Source of the DNA: Bacillota bacterium | GTDB taxonomy: Bacteria; Bacillota; Clostridia; Lachnospirales; Lachnospiraceae | Assembly (NCBI GenBank): GCA_023457255.1 | Contig: JAEWMB010000026.1 | Location: 124,001 to 188,000 of the forward strand | DNA length: 64,000 bases | Direction of reading: 5' to 3' | Shown: positions 40,201 to 49,700 of the stretch, piece by piece | How positions within the stretch are numbered: position 1 is the stretch's first letter | How the letters are laid out: each line of letters begins with the position of its first letter | Made by a program: the position numbers and the translations under genes | The notes under the pieces: model-generated | What the model was told of the DNA's origin: nothing | The model's input: the letters and a program-made list of their open reading frames with translations, nothing else | Databases searched by the model: none

Positions 40201-40949
40201 CAGTTTTAAACCTGCCATTGGATTATGAGAGGCCCAAGGATAAGACATTTAAAGGAAGTAAGGTATCATCGGTGTTAGATTGTGATATCACTGATCAAAT
40301 CAAATCCTTCGCATTACAACACGATATTACCTTACATATACTACTTCTAAGTGCTTATTATGTACTGCTTTCAAAATACAGTACTCAGGAAGATATCGTA
40401 GTGGGGGTTGCATCTTCCGGAAGAAACTTTGCTGATATTGAACATACAGTAGGAATGTTTGTTAATACCCTGGCTATGCGGAACTATCCGAGAGCAGATG
40501 TAAACTTCTATGACTTTATGGTGGAGGTTCGAGAAGGTTCTTATCAAGCCTACGAGAATAAAGATTATCAATTAGATGATTTGGTGGAACAGTTGAACAG
40601 GAAGCGGGATACAAATAGAAATCCATTATTTGATGTGGTTTTTACCATTACGAAACATAAAGAAGTAAAAATGGAAGGACTGAAATTTAAGGTCTTGGAT
40701 ATGGATGAAATCAAGGCAAGATTTGATTTGATTCTATCCATGTGTGATTATGATGATCATATTGATTTTAGTATAACGTATTGTACGGAATTATTTAAGC
40801 AGGAAACCATAAAGAATATGGTGAAGCATTATCAAAATATTATTCGTATCGTGATAGAGAATAAAGATATTCTTATAGGCGACATAGAGCTAAATGGTGA
40901 AAATGATAACGTTGCGAATTCGATAAAGGAGATAGAATTTAACTTCTAA
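37272..40949 (+). CDS. PKS-NRPS protein: KS-ACP-C, no AT domain
   Basis: 1225 residues. The ketosynthase (30-460) has Cys206 in DTACSSSL and histidines in EAHGTGT and NIGHLD, so it should be active. A post-KS linker (460-640, ending YPFERNKCW) is followed directly by an ACP (Ser727 in ELGGDS) and then a complete C domain (HHIISDG at 913; about 795-1210). AT, KR, DH and ER are all missing. Malonyl must come from a trans-AT (26332-27546), and the beta-keto group should stay unreduced unless acted on in trans. The protein ends in EIEFNF, matching the end of the next protein. Starts at 37272 and 37284 (both ATG) are possible; neither has ideal spacing to GAAAGG. Confidence 0.92.
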   Translation: MVIFMGNSLPDLSQILSSSSNDYEIKETIKKNNDIAIIGLDVNFPQAENYNEFWDNLINEKDSIRSIPSNRKEEIENYVKLVECGREYQYREIAYLDDISGFDYEFFHLSPKEAALMDPNQRLFLQCVWKTIEDAGYGENQITGSRTGIYVGYKSTLSNVYYDMIRLLEPQELDLAAVGNKTPVIASRIAHILDLKGPNMIIDTACSSSLVAIHLACQALRQGECENAIVGSTRLDILPLENQNKLGIESKDGRTKTFDLQSDGTGGGEGVAAVFLKPFNKAVEDGDHIYAVIKGSAINHDGHAIGLTAPNASAQEDVILRALKSAGITADNLSYIEAHGTGTKLGDPIELEGLTKAFTKFTDQYQFCGIGSVKSNIGHLDNCAGMAGLIKAVLALQNKKIPASLHFYSPNPEINFILSPFYVCEQSQSWETPGIRRCGVSAFGLSGTNCHIILEEAPVCEQFTENKKLYQIISISAKSEDALYRYIKRYQEYFMKHPDGNLESICRTSNCGRGHYEYRLAILADSYADLKNKVLSINQLNKLNHNIYHGLHKVKEKETVDLASNEITKWQMKELSIQAIKVLQECNDFSNELVLQEICRLYIQGAKIPWETMWTSYQKVNIPTYPFERNKCWLDMGNIQKQSIQEQSISFGNIPDEARKEIEEILRRYKLTSKKLNEEKISKVILTGRGSGSYTKFEKALAEVYFRVLGIISMDIDESFYELGGDSLIAIKVANIYNHENICKLEIVDILKYSSIRKIASHLEKISIGERDSSDMYQYLSKVEEHEDYPLSSPQKRMFVMDWFRNIKSVYNMNRVFLIEGPLDISKTEKAFQTIIDRQESFRTSFLLRNSEPVQIIHKKVEFNIECMEAEEDEIEKLVGRFFRPFQLSQAPLLRVGIIKLESEKNILIMDMHHIISDGTSTEIMMNDFVKLYQGETVEPVKCQYRDYAVWQIKSREFPQMKTQEEYWKSVFADTVPVLNLPLDYERPKDKTFKGSKVSSVLDCDITDQIKSFALQHDITLHILLLSAYYVLLSKYSTQEDIVVGVASSGRNFADIEHTVGMFVNTLAMRNYPRADVNFYDFMVEVREGSYQAYENKDYQLDDLVEQLNRKRDTNRNPLFDVVFTITKHKEVKMEGLKFKVLDMDEIKARFDLILSMCDYDDHIDFSITYCTELFKQETIKNMVKHYQNIIRIVIENKDILIGDIELNGENDNVANSIKEIEFNF

Positions 40950-40974
40950 AGAATGCGAGAAGGGAAAAATAAAA

Positions 40975-42645
40975 ATGTGCCATGAGATTGATTGTTTGCT
41001 AATTGGACATAATGAAATGAGATTTACTGAATATGAAGAGATGGTTCGTTCTATGGGGATAAGATCAGGTGCCTATCATGACTTGAATATGAATTTCATT
41101 CAATATAAGGGGCATCTGTATACGTTATCAGAATTATATAATTTATTTTCTTACAACTTAGATGACAGTAAGATTCAAAAGGATTTATGTCTTGGAGACA
41201 CTTTTAGTGCATGTATAGCCTATTTGGGAACCTATTTGTATCGACGAAATTTATCATTTGATTATATTAATTCCTATCAAAATGAGAAAGAAAACCTAAT
41301 TGAATTATTAAAAACAAAATCCATTAGAGTAATAGCCATTACAACCACTTTATACGTTTCAATATTTCCAATAATAGAAATAATGTCATTAATAAAACAG
41401 TATAATGAAAAAACGCTTATAGTAGTTGGAGGACCTTTTGTTTCAACCAATGTAAGAACACAGGATGAACAAACGTTACAATATCTTTTTAACCAAATTG
41501 GTGCAGATTACTATATTAACAGTTCTCAAGGTGAAAAAGCCTTAGCAGATCTGATTAGCTGCATTAAGGAACATAAGAGTACGGACCATATTGATAACCT
41601 GTATTATAGAAAAGATTCTCAATATATTGTAGGAGGAGGAATACCGGAAGATAACAGATTAGAACAAAACATGGTGGATTGGAGTCTGTTCAAGGGGAGA
41701 GTTGGAGATTATGTGGCACTGCGTACGGCAATTTCATGTCCCTTTTCATGTTCATTTTGCGGATTCCCGCAGCATGCGGGTAAATACCAGACCGTAGGGA
41801 TAGAAGCAGTGGAGTATGAATTGAACAAGTTGTATGAATTAGGTACTGTCAAAAGTATAAACTTTATTGATGATACCTTTAACGTTCCACCGGAAAGATT
41901 TAAAGATTTGCTCCGAATGATGATTAAGAAAAAATATGGTTTCAAATGGCATTCCTATTTCCGATGTCAGTTTGCAGACAGAGAAATGTTAGAATTAATG
42001 AAAGAAAGCGGGTGCGAAGGTGTTTTTCTTGGAATAGAATCGGGGAGTCAAAATATCCTGGAGAAAATGAATAAAAAGGTAACAATGGATGATTATATAC
42101 GGGGGCATTTACTATTAAATGAATATGATATTATGACATTTGATTCCTTTATTACAGGATTTCCAGGAGAAACAGAAGAAACAGTGAAAGAAACCATTCA
42201 ATTTATAGAAGACATGAAACCAACATTTTATCGAAGCCAGCTTTGGTATTGTGAAACAATTACTCCAATATGGAAGAAACGTAAGGAATATAAGATTAAT
42301 GGTTCTGAATTTGAATGGAGCCATTATACCATGGATAGTGAAACTGCACTTAATATGTTAGATAAAATGTTTCTAGAGATAAAGAATTCTATATGGCTGC
42401 CCCAGTATAATTTTGATTTTGTAAATGTGTTCCACCTGCTGCACAGAGGGCATAGCATGCAGCAAATCAAATTAATGGTTAGCTGTTTTGCTGATGGTAT
42501 TAAGGAGAAGCTTATCCATCCAAATAAGATGGAAATAAGCAGTGAAATCATTGATAGGTTTCAGAATATCTGTAGTGAAAACCAAGGAATTTATGGAAAA
42601 GAGCCTGAAAATACCGCTATGTTTGATGCAGACTTCAATTTTTAA
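40975..42645 (+). CDS. Cobalamin-type radical SAM enzyme
   Basis: 556 residues. The N-terminal 200 residues have a B12-binding-like Rossmann fold (IRVIAITTT, then LIVVGGPFVST). The radical SAM domain follows with Cys255, Cys259 and Cys262 in CPFSCSFC. ESGSQNILEKMNKK near 355 is typical of the B12-binding radical SAM superfamily. Members methylate unreactive carbons or rearrange rings. In this operon it is a tailoring enzyme, most simply a C-methyltransferase acting on a carrier-bound chain. It ends in DADFNF, like the preceding megasynthase, which suggests a shared docking partner. The DxHxxG cobalamin motif was not seen, so true B12 binding is open. The start lies 25 bases after the PKS stop. 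Confidence 0.85.
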   Translation: MCHEIDCLLIGHNEMRFTEYEEMVRSMGIRSGAYHDLNMNFIQYKGHLYTLSELYNLFSYNLDDSKIQKDLCLGDTFSACIAYLGTYLYRRNLSFDYINSYQNEKENLIELLKTKSIRVIAITTTLYVSIFPIIEIMSLIKQYNEKTLIVVGGPFVSTNVRTQDEQTLQYLFNQIGADYYINSSQGEKALADLISCIKEHKSTDHIDNLYYRKDSQYIVGGGIPEDNRLEQNMVDWSLFKGRVGDYVALRTAISCPFSCSFCGFPQHAGKYQTVGIEAVEYELNKLYELGTVKSINFIDDTFNVPPERFKDLLRMMIKKKYGFKWHSYFRCQFADREMLELMKESGCEGVFLGIESGSQNILEKMNKKVTMDDYIRGHLLLNEYDIMTFDSFITGFPGETEETVKETIQFIEDMKPTFYRSQLWYCETITPIWKKRKEYKINGSEFEWSHYTMDSETALNMLDKMFLEIKNSIWLPQYNFDFVNVFHLLHRGHSMQQIKLMVSCFADGIKEKLIHPNKMEISSEIIDRFQNICSENQGIYGKEPENTAMFDADFNF

Positions 42646-42653
42646 TATAATTA

Positions 42654-42670
42654 CCCTTTTATATTAAGGG
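42654..42670 (+). promoter_or_regulatory. Small hairpin in the 81-base gap before the Asn module
   Basis: CCCTT (42654-42658) pairs with AAGGG (42666-42670) around a seven-base loop. There is no T run, so it is not a clear terminator. It could tune expression or RNA stability in the long operon. Confidence 0.3.
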
Positions 42671-42726
42671 AGATGGTATACAGGGAATGATATAAGAGAA
42701 AAAATATTAATGGAGGCTGATAGAAA

Positions 42727-45700
42727 TTGAATGAGGTAGAAAAGAATATCTTATTATCCAGTAATCAATATAGGAATAAAAGAAGATTTTGGATTGATAA
42801 GCTTGCCGGAGATATAACGTTTACAAGGTTATTACCGGATATTACAACCAAGGAATGGAAGGAAAAGCAATTTGGGGAATATGAAATAATACTTCCTAAA
42901 GAAGCGGCAGAAAGTATTATGAAAATCAGTAGCGGTAATATTCTTTCACAATATATTATCTGTTTAGCGGCTATAAAAACACTGATTCATAAATATACAA
43001 ATGAAGAAGATATCTATGTTTATACACCAATACATAGTAATAATGAGAAAGAACGTACTTTTAATGAAATTATATTTATCAAAGATACCATTACGCCGGA
43101 AATAACTTTTAAAAAGTGTATTTTAAGCTTAAAAAAGATAGTGGCAGAATCATTTGCCAATCAAGAATATCCGTTAGATAAAGTAATTGACTATTTAGGA
43201 ATGGACAGTAAGATTGAGAATGCTTTGTTTTCTAATGTTGCCTGCGTTTTTGAAGGAATTCATTTAAAAACAAACATGGATGTGGATTTTCAATTCCACT
43301 TTCAGTCAGAGAATGGATATTTAAAGGCTAAATTGTTATATAACAGTAGAGTGTATACTGCTCCTGCCATTGAAAGATTATGTGTTCATTTCGTAAATAT
43401 CCTTACGAGAAGCTTGGAAAATCTAGACACTCCCATCAGCAAAATCTGTATGCTGATGGAGTCGGAAATCCAATTCTGGTTAGAAGAATATAATACAGCT
43501 ATCAATGACACCTCAAAAATTAACATGGTACAGCTTTTTGAAAAGCAGGCAGAGATAACTCCGAATCAAATTGCAATTGAAGATAATACAGAAACTATTA
43601 CATATCAAATGTTAAATAAAAAGGCTAATCAATTATCAAGATACTTGAAAGAAAAAAAAGTAACAAAAGAATCAATTATTGGAATTATGTTGGATAATTC
43701 TATCGAATTAGTCATTGCGTTATTGGCAGTACTAAAATGTCAGGCAAGCTATTTACCAATCGATACTATTTACCCTAATAAACGAATTGAATACATGTTA
43801 AAGGATAGCAATGCATATCTGGTACTATCTGACCGTGAAAAGCCGGAAGGAATTGATTATGAAAATATATGGGTACAGTTAAAGAATGTAGAATGTTACG
43901 TAGGGGATAGCACCAATCTAAATCTTCCAATTGATGGAGAGGATATTGCCTATTTGATGTATACATCAGGTACAACGGGATTACCCAAAGGAGCATTAAT
44001 TAAGCACAAGGGATTAGTAAACTATATTTGTTGGGCTGCAAAGCTTTATTTAAAAGGTGAACCAGCAACCTTCCCCTTGTATTCGTCAATATCATTTGAT
44101 CTGACAGTTACATCCATCTATACGCCAATTATAACCGGCGGGAAAATAGTGGTATATAACGGTGCGGATAAAATTGCACTGATACAAAGGATTATTGAAG
44201 AAAATAAAGTGGATATATTAAAACTTACACCAACTCATTTAGGTATATTAGAGGAGCTTGACTGTAGTGTATGCAATATTAGGAAGTTTATTGTAGGGGG
44301 AGAAAACCTTAAAGCAGACTTAGTCAGAAGAATCATGAAAAGATTTGGCACTCATATCCAGGTTTATAATGAATATGGACCTACTGAAACGGTGGTAGGC
44401 TGTATGACTTATTTGTACAATGAAGAACTAGATAAAGAAGGAGCCGTCCCAATTGGAATTCCAGCCGAAAATGTTCATATATATCTTATGGATAACAGTA
44501 GAAATTTGATACCGGAAGGGGTAATTGGTGAAGTTTATATTGCTGGCGAAGGTGTTGCGAGGGGATATCTAAATAAACCTGAAGTAAATCAGGAAAAATT
44601 TGTACCCAATCCATACTGTACGAATGAAATAATGTATCGCACAGGAGATTATGCAAAACTGTTACCAACTGGGAACATTTTATATATTGGCAGAAAAGAT
44701 GGACAGGTTAAGATAAGAGGTTTCCGAATTGAACTTGGAGAAATTGAAGAAGCATTATTGAAATATCCAGGAATTAAGGATGCTGCCGTATTAGTGCAGG
44801 AGGATGATGAAAAAAGTGAATATATAGCGGCTTATATTATACATCATAGTATGCTTAGTTTAAAGGAATTGAAAAATTATCTGATGCTTATGCTGCCTGA
44901 ATATATGATACCTAAATATTTCTATAAGACAAGCAATATTCCGGTAACCATCAATGGAAAGATAGATAAGACATTACTTACCAGAAACAAGGAACAAATT
45001 GCATCAGGAATAGATTACATGGCACCAAGAACGGATATGGAAAAGCTGTTGGCATCCATTTATGAAGAAGTTTTAAACATTCAAAATGTTGGCATCTATG
45101 ATGATTTTTTTTCTCTTGGCGGAGATTCGATTAAAGCAATCCGTGTATCAGCCAAACTGCAAAAATATAAGATGTATGTCGGTATTCAGGATATTTTCCA
45201 ATATCCGACCATAGAACAGATAAGTAAATACGTTGAAATTAATAGCAGAGAAATTGAGCAGGGAGTCTGTACAGGAGAGGTTTCTTTAAGTCCAATCCAA
45301 TCTTGGTTTTTTGAAAAACCTATGAAAAACAGAAATCATTATAATCAGTCAATCATGTTATATGCAAAGGATGGTTTTAATCCTGAAATAGTGAAAAAGG
45401 TATTTCAAAAATTAGCAGAGCATCACGATTCCCTTCGTTTGCGCTATAGCAGGAAAGAGGAAGAATGGATACAAAGTTACTCGGAGGTATCAAAACAACA
45501 GTTTCTGTTTGAAACAGTGAAAATGAATTCAGAACAGATTAAAAATAATCAGGCAGCGGTTGTAATAGACAGAGCACAGAGGGCATTAGACATTGAAAAG
45601 GGGCCATTGCTTTCGCTGTTGCTGATTCAAACAGAAGAAGGAGACCATTTATTGATAGCAGCACACCATTTGGTCATGGATGGCGTATCTTTTCGAATTC

Positions 45701-46689
45701 TTCTGGAGGATTTCTATTCCAGCTATCAGGAAATGAAAAAAGGAAACTCGCTGAATCTTCCTGATAAAACGGATTCTTATCAGGCATGGTCAAAAGGTAT
45801 TTGGAATTGCTTCTCCGATGATGCATTAGATAATGAAAAAAAATATTGGAAACAGTTCTCGGAATATAACGGTGTATATTTTAAAAAATTAGACAATGTT
45901 GTTAATATGATTGAGCCGCAGTATAAATCATATCAAATTCAAGTGGATAAAAATACTTCGAACTTATTGTTAACCAAGGTAAATACTGCGTTTAAAACGG
46001 AAATAAGCGACATACTTCTTACAGCACTTGGCCTTACGATTAAAGAGCTGACTGGGGAGAATAACGTTGTATTATCTGTGGAAGGGCATGGAAGAGAAGA
46101 ACTACAAAAAGAGGTAAATATTACAAGAACGATAGGATGGTTTACTTCCATATTTCCAGTAATGCTTGATATGAGTGAAACTTCTGATTTATCTTATCTA
46201 ATTCGTCATAATAAAGAATTGATGAGAAAAATACCGAACAGAGGAATAGGATATGGGATTTTAAAATATTTAACTTCGTATGAAGGTAGCCGTGAAGCAG
46301 AGTACTGTACACATCCTGAGATATGCTTTAACTATTTAGGTCAGGTAACAAATGAAATGAATAATGATTTATTTTGCAAGTCCGAATTATCCTCTGGTAA
46401 TAATACGGATGGAGAAGAATTCAGTGAATATCCATTGGAGATTAACGGTATGTATGACGGGATGGTTTTCTCATTTTCTGTCAGGTATGACAGTAATGTA
46501 TATCCAGAGGATATCATACACCGATTTATGGATACTTTCAGGAATAAATTATGTATATTAACAGATTATTGTTGCTCCATGGAAGAACAGCAGTTAACTC
46601 CGTCAGATTATGGAGATCAATCAGTAACCCTCAAGGAGTTGGATATTATACAAAACTTAGTGAAAGGGATTTCGTTGGAAATTTCCTAG
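42727..46689 (+). CDS. NRPS protein: half C-A(Asn)-PCP-E
   Basis: 1320 residues. It begins with only the C-terminal lobe of a condensation domain (1-255; starts like the usual yWxxxLaGd point, no HHxxxDG lobe). A complete A domain (270-755, YTSGTTGLPKGA), PCP (Ser801 in LGGDS) and an epimerisation domain (850-1300; HHLVMDG at 980, NYLGQ near 1205) follow. By-eye pocket residues are DLTKIGEVG plus K, one conservative change from the Asn code DLTKLGEVGK. The product is therefore probably D-Asn. The missing C activity can be supplied by the complete C domain that ends the KS-ACP-C protein. The start is TTG with GGAGG ten bases upstream; the next in-frame ATG is about 67 codons in. Confidence 0.92.
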   Translation: MNEVEKNILLSSNQYRNKRRFWIDKLAGDITFTRLLPDITTKEWKEKQFGEYEIILPKEAAESIMKISSGNILSQYIICLAAIKTLIHKYTNEEDIYVYTPIHSNNEKERTFNEIIFIKDTITPEITFKKCILSLKKIVAESFANQEYPLDKVIDYLGMDSKIENALFSNVACVFEGIHLKTNMDVDFQFHFQSENGYLKAKLLYNSRVYTAPAIERLCVHFVNILTRSLENLDTPISKICMLMESEIQFWLEEYNTAINDTSKINMVQLFEKQAEITPNQIAIEDNTETITYQMLNKKANQLSRYLKEKKVTKESIIGIMLDNSIELVIALLAVLKCQASYLPIDTIYPNKRIEYMLKDSNAYLVLSDREKPEGIDYENIWVQLKNVECYVGDSTNLNLPIDGEDIAYLMYTSGTTGLPKGALIKHKGLVNYICWAAKLYLKGEPATFPLYSSISFDLTVTSIYTPIITGGKIVVYNGADKIALIQRIIEENKVDILKLTPTHLGILEELDCSVCNIRKFIVGGENLKADLVRRIMKRFGTHIQVYNEYGPTETVVGCMTYLYNEELDKEGAVPIGIPAENVHIYLMDNSRNLIPEGVIGEVYIAGEGVARGYLNKPEVNQEKFVPNPYCTNEIMYRTGDYAKLLPTGNILYIGRKDGQVKIRGFRIELGEIEEALLKYPGIKDAAVLVQEDDEKSEYIAAYIIHHSMLSLKELKNYLMLMLPEYMIPKYFYKTSNIPVTINGKIDKTLLTRNKEQIASGIDYMAPRTDMEKLLASIYEEVLNIQNVGIYDDFFSLGGDSIKAIRVSAKLQKYKMYVGIQDIFQYPTIEQISKYVEINSREIEQGVCTGEVSLSPIQSWFFEKPMKNRNHYNQSIMLYAKDGFNPEIVKKVFQKLAEHHDSLRLRYSRKEEEWIQSYSEVSKQQFLFETVKMNSEQIKNNQAAVVIDRAQRALDIEKGPLLSLLLIQTEEGDHLLIAAHHLVMDGVSFRILLEDFYSSYQEMKKGNSLNLPDKTDSYQAWSKGIWNCFSDDALDNEKKYWKQFSEYNGVYFKKLDNVVNMIEPQYKSYQIQVDKNTSNLLLTKVNTAFKTEISDILLTALGLTIKELTGENNVVLSVEGHGREELQKEVNITRTIGWFTSIFPVMLDMSETSDLSYLIRHNKELMRKIPNRGIGYGILKYLTSYEGSREAEYCTHPEICFNYLGQVTNEMNNDLFCKSELSSGNNTDGEEFSEYPLEINGMYDGMVFSFSVRYDSNVYPEDIIHRFMDTFRNKLCILTDYCCSMEEQQLTPSDYGDQSVTLKELDIIQNLVKGISLEIS

Positions 46690-46721
46690 AAAATATGGAT
46701 AAAACAAGGTGGGAACATACT

Positions 46722-49700
46722 ATGACACATAATTTACAGGTGAGTAAGATTTATTCGTTAGCTCCTATGCAGGAGGGAATGCTCTATCATTCCATTGTGA
46801 CCAATGAGCCAGGCATGTATGTAGTACAGATGAGAATTTCGCTGATTGGAAACATGGATATCCCTGTATTTGAAGAGAGTTTTAACCGGATAATTGAAAG
46901 ACATGATATTTTTCGAACGGTTTTTTTACATGAAGGACTTGTCAGACCGAAACAAGTAGTTTTAAGTAAACGAAAACTGAGAGTTTATTTTAACAATCTT
47001 CTCGGAAGCAACATAGAGAATCAGGAAGAGCAGATAGAAGAATATATAAAAAATGAACGTGCGGTCAAGATGAATCTTTCAAAAGATATGCTGATAAGTG
47101 TTGGTGTATTTCAGACAGGGGAAAATAGTTCGGAGGTAATCCTAAATTTTCATCATATTATATTGGACGGCTGGTCTTTAGGGATCATCCTGGATGAGCT
47201 GTTTTTGACCTATGAAGCCTTACTTACGAATACAGCTTGCTCGTATAAGTCTATCTATCCATTTCAACATTATATTAATTGGATAGAGAATAAAGGAAAG
47301 AAAGAAGAAAGTCTGTTATTTTGGAAAAATTACTTAAAAGATTATGAAGAGAAAGCAGTAATTCAGGAAAGTTGGACAAAGCATTTAGAAAATACATACG
47401 ATCGAAAGGAAGAAGTATTTTGTCTGAATGAGGAATTGCTGCAGAAGGCTAAAATGTTATCCATAAATAACAAAGCTACGTTAAGTTCATTTATTCATAC
47501 TATTTGGAGTATTATTCTTTTTCAGTATAACCATACTAATGATGTAGTGTTTGGGACAGTTACATCGGGCAGGAATACAAGCATAGATGGAGTCGGCAGT
47601 ATCGTAGGTATGCTAATTAATACAGTTCCAATTCGAATTGTCATGAATGAGAAAGATTCCTTTTGTGACTTATTAAGGATGGTTCAGAAAACAATGCTGG
47701 AAGTTGAATTACATTCCTATATCCAGCTTGCTGAGATCCAGGCAGTAAGTAAACTGAAAAAAGGGCTGTTACACCATATCATTGCTTATGAAAATTATTA
47801 TAATGAGTACGCTGTTAATAATGATCAGGATGAGAGTAAGTTAAAAATTATAAATTGTGAAACATCAGAACAAACCAATTATGATATCACTGTTAAATTT
47901 ATACCTTCGAATCAGAATTTAACCATTAAAATTATGTATCATGGCTACAAATATGAAACGGAGTATATAAAACAGCTGGGTAATAATATAATTACGCTCA
48001 TCGAAGAGGTCACATGCGATCCTAACAAATATATAAAGGATTTTTCCATACTTAGAAAGGAACAAAAGGATAGAATCATCTATGAATACAACGATACAAA
48101 AAAGAATTATTCCTCAGAAAAGCTAATACATCAGCTGTTTGAAGAACAAGTGGTAAAGCTACCTTCTAAAACAGCAATTTTAAGCAAAAGTGGAAGTTAT
48201 ACATATCAAGAACTGAATGAAAAATCGAACCAGCTTGCTAGGTTTTTGAATGAAAAATATGTAAAAGCGAAAAGTTATGTGGCAGTACTTCTAAACCGGT
48301 CCATTGATATGATCCCCTCTGTCATGTCGATTTTAAAAGCAGGAGCAGTTTATGTTCCATTTGATGTGTGCTATCCAATATATCGTATTGTGCAGATTAT
48401 TCAAGAATTAGATATTCGATGCATCATTACTGAGCACTCACAAAAGGAATTAATCTCGGATATACATAAGCAGGCATCTTGTTTGGAAAATATCATTTTT
48501 GTAGAGGATACCTTTTCTCAAATACAAAATTATAATGCGGACAATCTGCCCATAGAAATAACTTCAAAAGAGGAAGCCTATGTAATTTATACCTCAGGCT
48601 CCACAGGAAAGCCAAAAGGGGTTGCCGTATGTCATCGTCCGGTAATTAATTTGATTGAATGGGTCAACAAAACCTTTGATGTCAGAGAAGAAGATAAAAT
48701 ACTGTTTGTGACATCATTATGTTTTGATCTGTCAGTTTATGATATCTTTGGGCTTCTTGCTGCTGGAGGAGAAATTTATGTGGCATCAGAGGAAGAATTA
48801 AGCAACCAGTACAGCTTACTGGAGCTGCTGTGCATGAATCAAATTACTTTTTGGGATTCTGCACCTGCTGCATTCCAGCAATTACTGCCGCTACTTTCTG
48901 AATATGAAGAAAAGGCAAAACAATCCTGTTTAAAACGGGTATTTTTTAGTGGAGACTGGATTCCAGTGACAATGCCAGGTATGATACAAAAAGTGTTTAA
49001 TAATGCCAGGATTATCAGTTTGGGAGGTGCGACAGAGGCAGTTGTATGGTCTAACTATTATGTGATTGACGAGATAGACCCAAGATGGGTTAGTATCCCG
49101 TATGGTTATCCAATACAAAATGCCTGTTATTATATTCTGGATAAGGAATTAAAGCCATGTCCCATAGGCGTAAAAGGGGATTTATATATAGGTGGGGAAT
49201 GTTTAGCTTCCGGCTATGCAAAGGATGAAGAACTAACGAAAAGAAAATTCTTACAAAATCCGTTTCTACCGGATGAAAATGCAAAAATGTACAAAACAGG
49301 AGATATGGCCAGATGGACAAATGATGGTTACATGGAATTTCTCGGAAGAGAGGACTTTCAGGTTAAAATAAGAGGATATCGTATCGAGATGGGAGAAATT
49401 GAGTATCAGTTAAAACAACTGGACAAGATTTCGGACGTGATTATTCATGCGAAAGAGGATAAATTCGGGAATAAGTTCTTGATTGCTTATTATATTTGTG
49501 ATTACGAGATTACTTACAGCGAGATAAAAACCTATCTTTTAGGAAAATTACCTGATTATATGATACCGTCTTATTTTATTCAGATAGCCGAATTTCCTGT
49601 TACAAGAAATGGAAAGCTTGACCGAAAAGCGTTGCCGGACCCGGAGGATACATTTACCTTAGGAAATACATATGCCGCACCCGAAAATAACGTACAAGAG

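Noticed and set aside
37272..40949. KR, DH or C-methyltransferase domains hidden in the post-KS linker
   Set aside because: The 180-residue linker is too short and shows no Rossmann GxGxxG or DH HxxxG motif; it matches the usual KS linker ending YPFERxxCW.
46551..46721. N-terminal extension of the Cys module protein starting at 46551
   Set aside because: It lies inside the E-domain gene in another frame and its sequence is unlike a C domain; the ATG at 46722 has AAGGTGGG.
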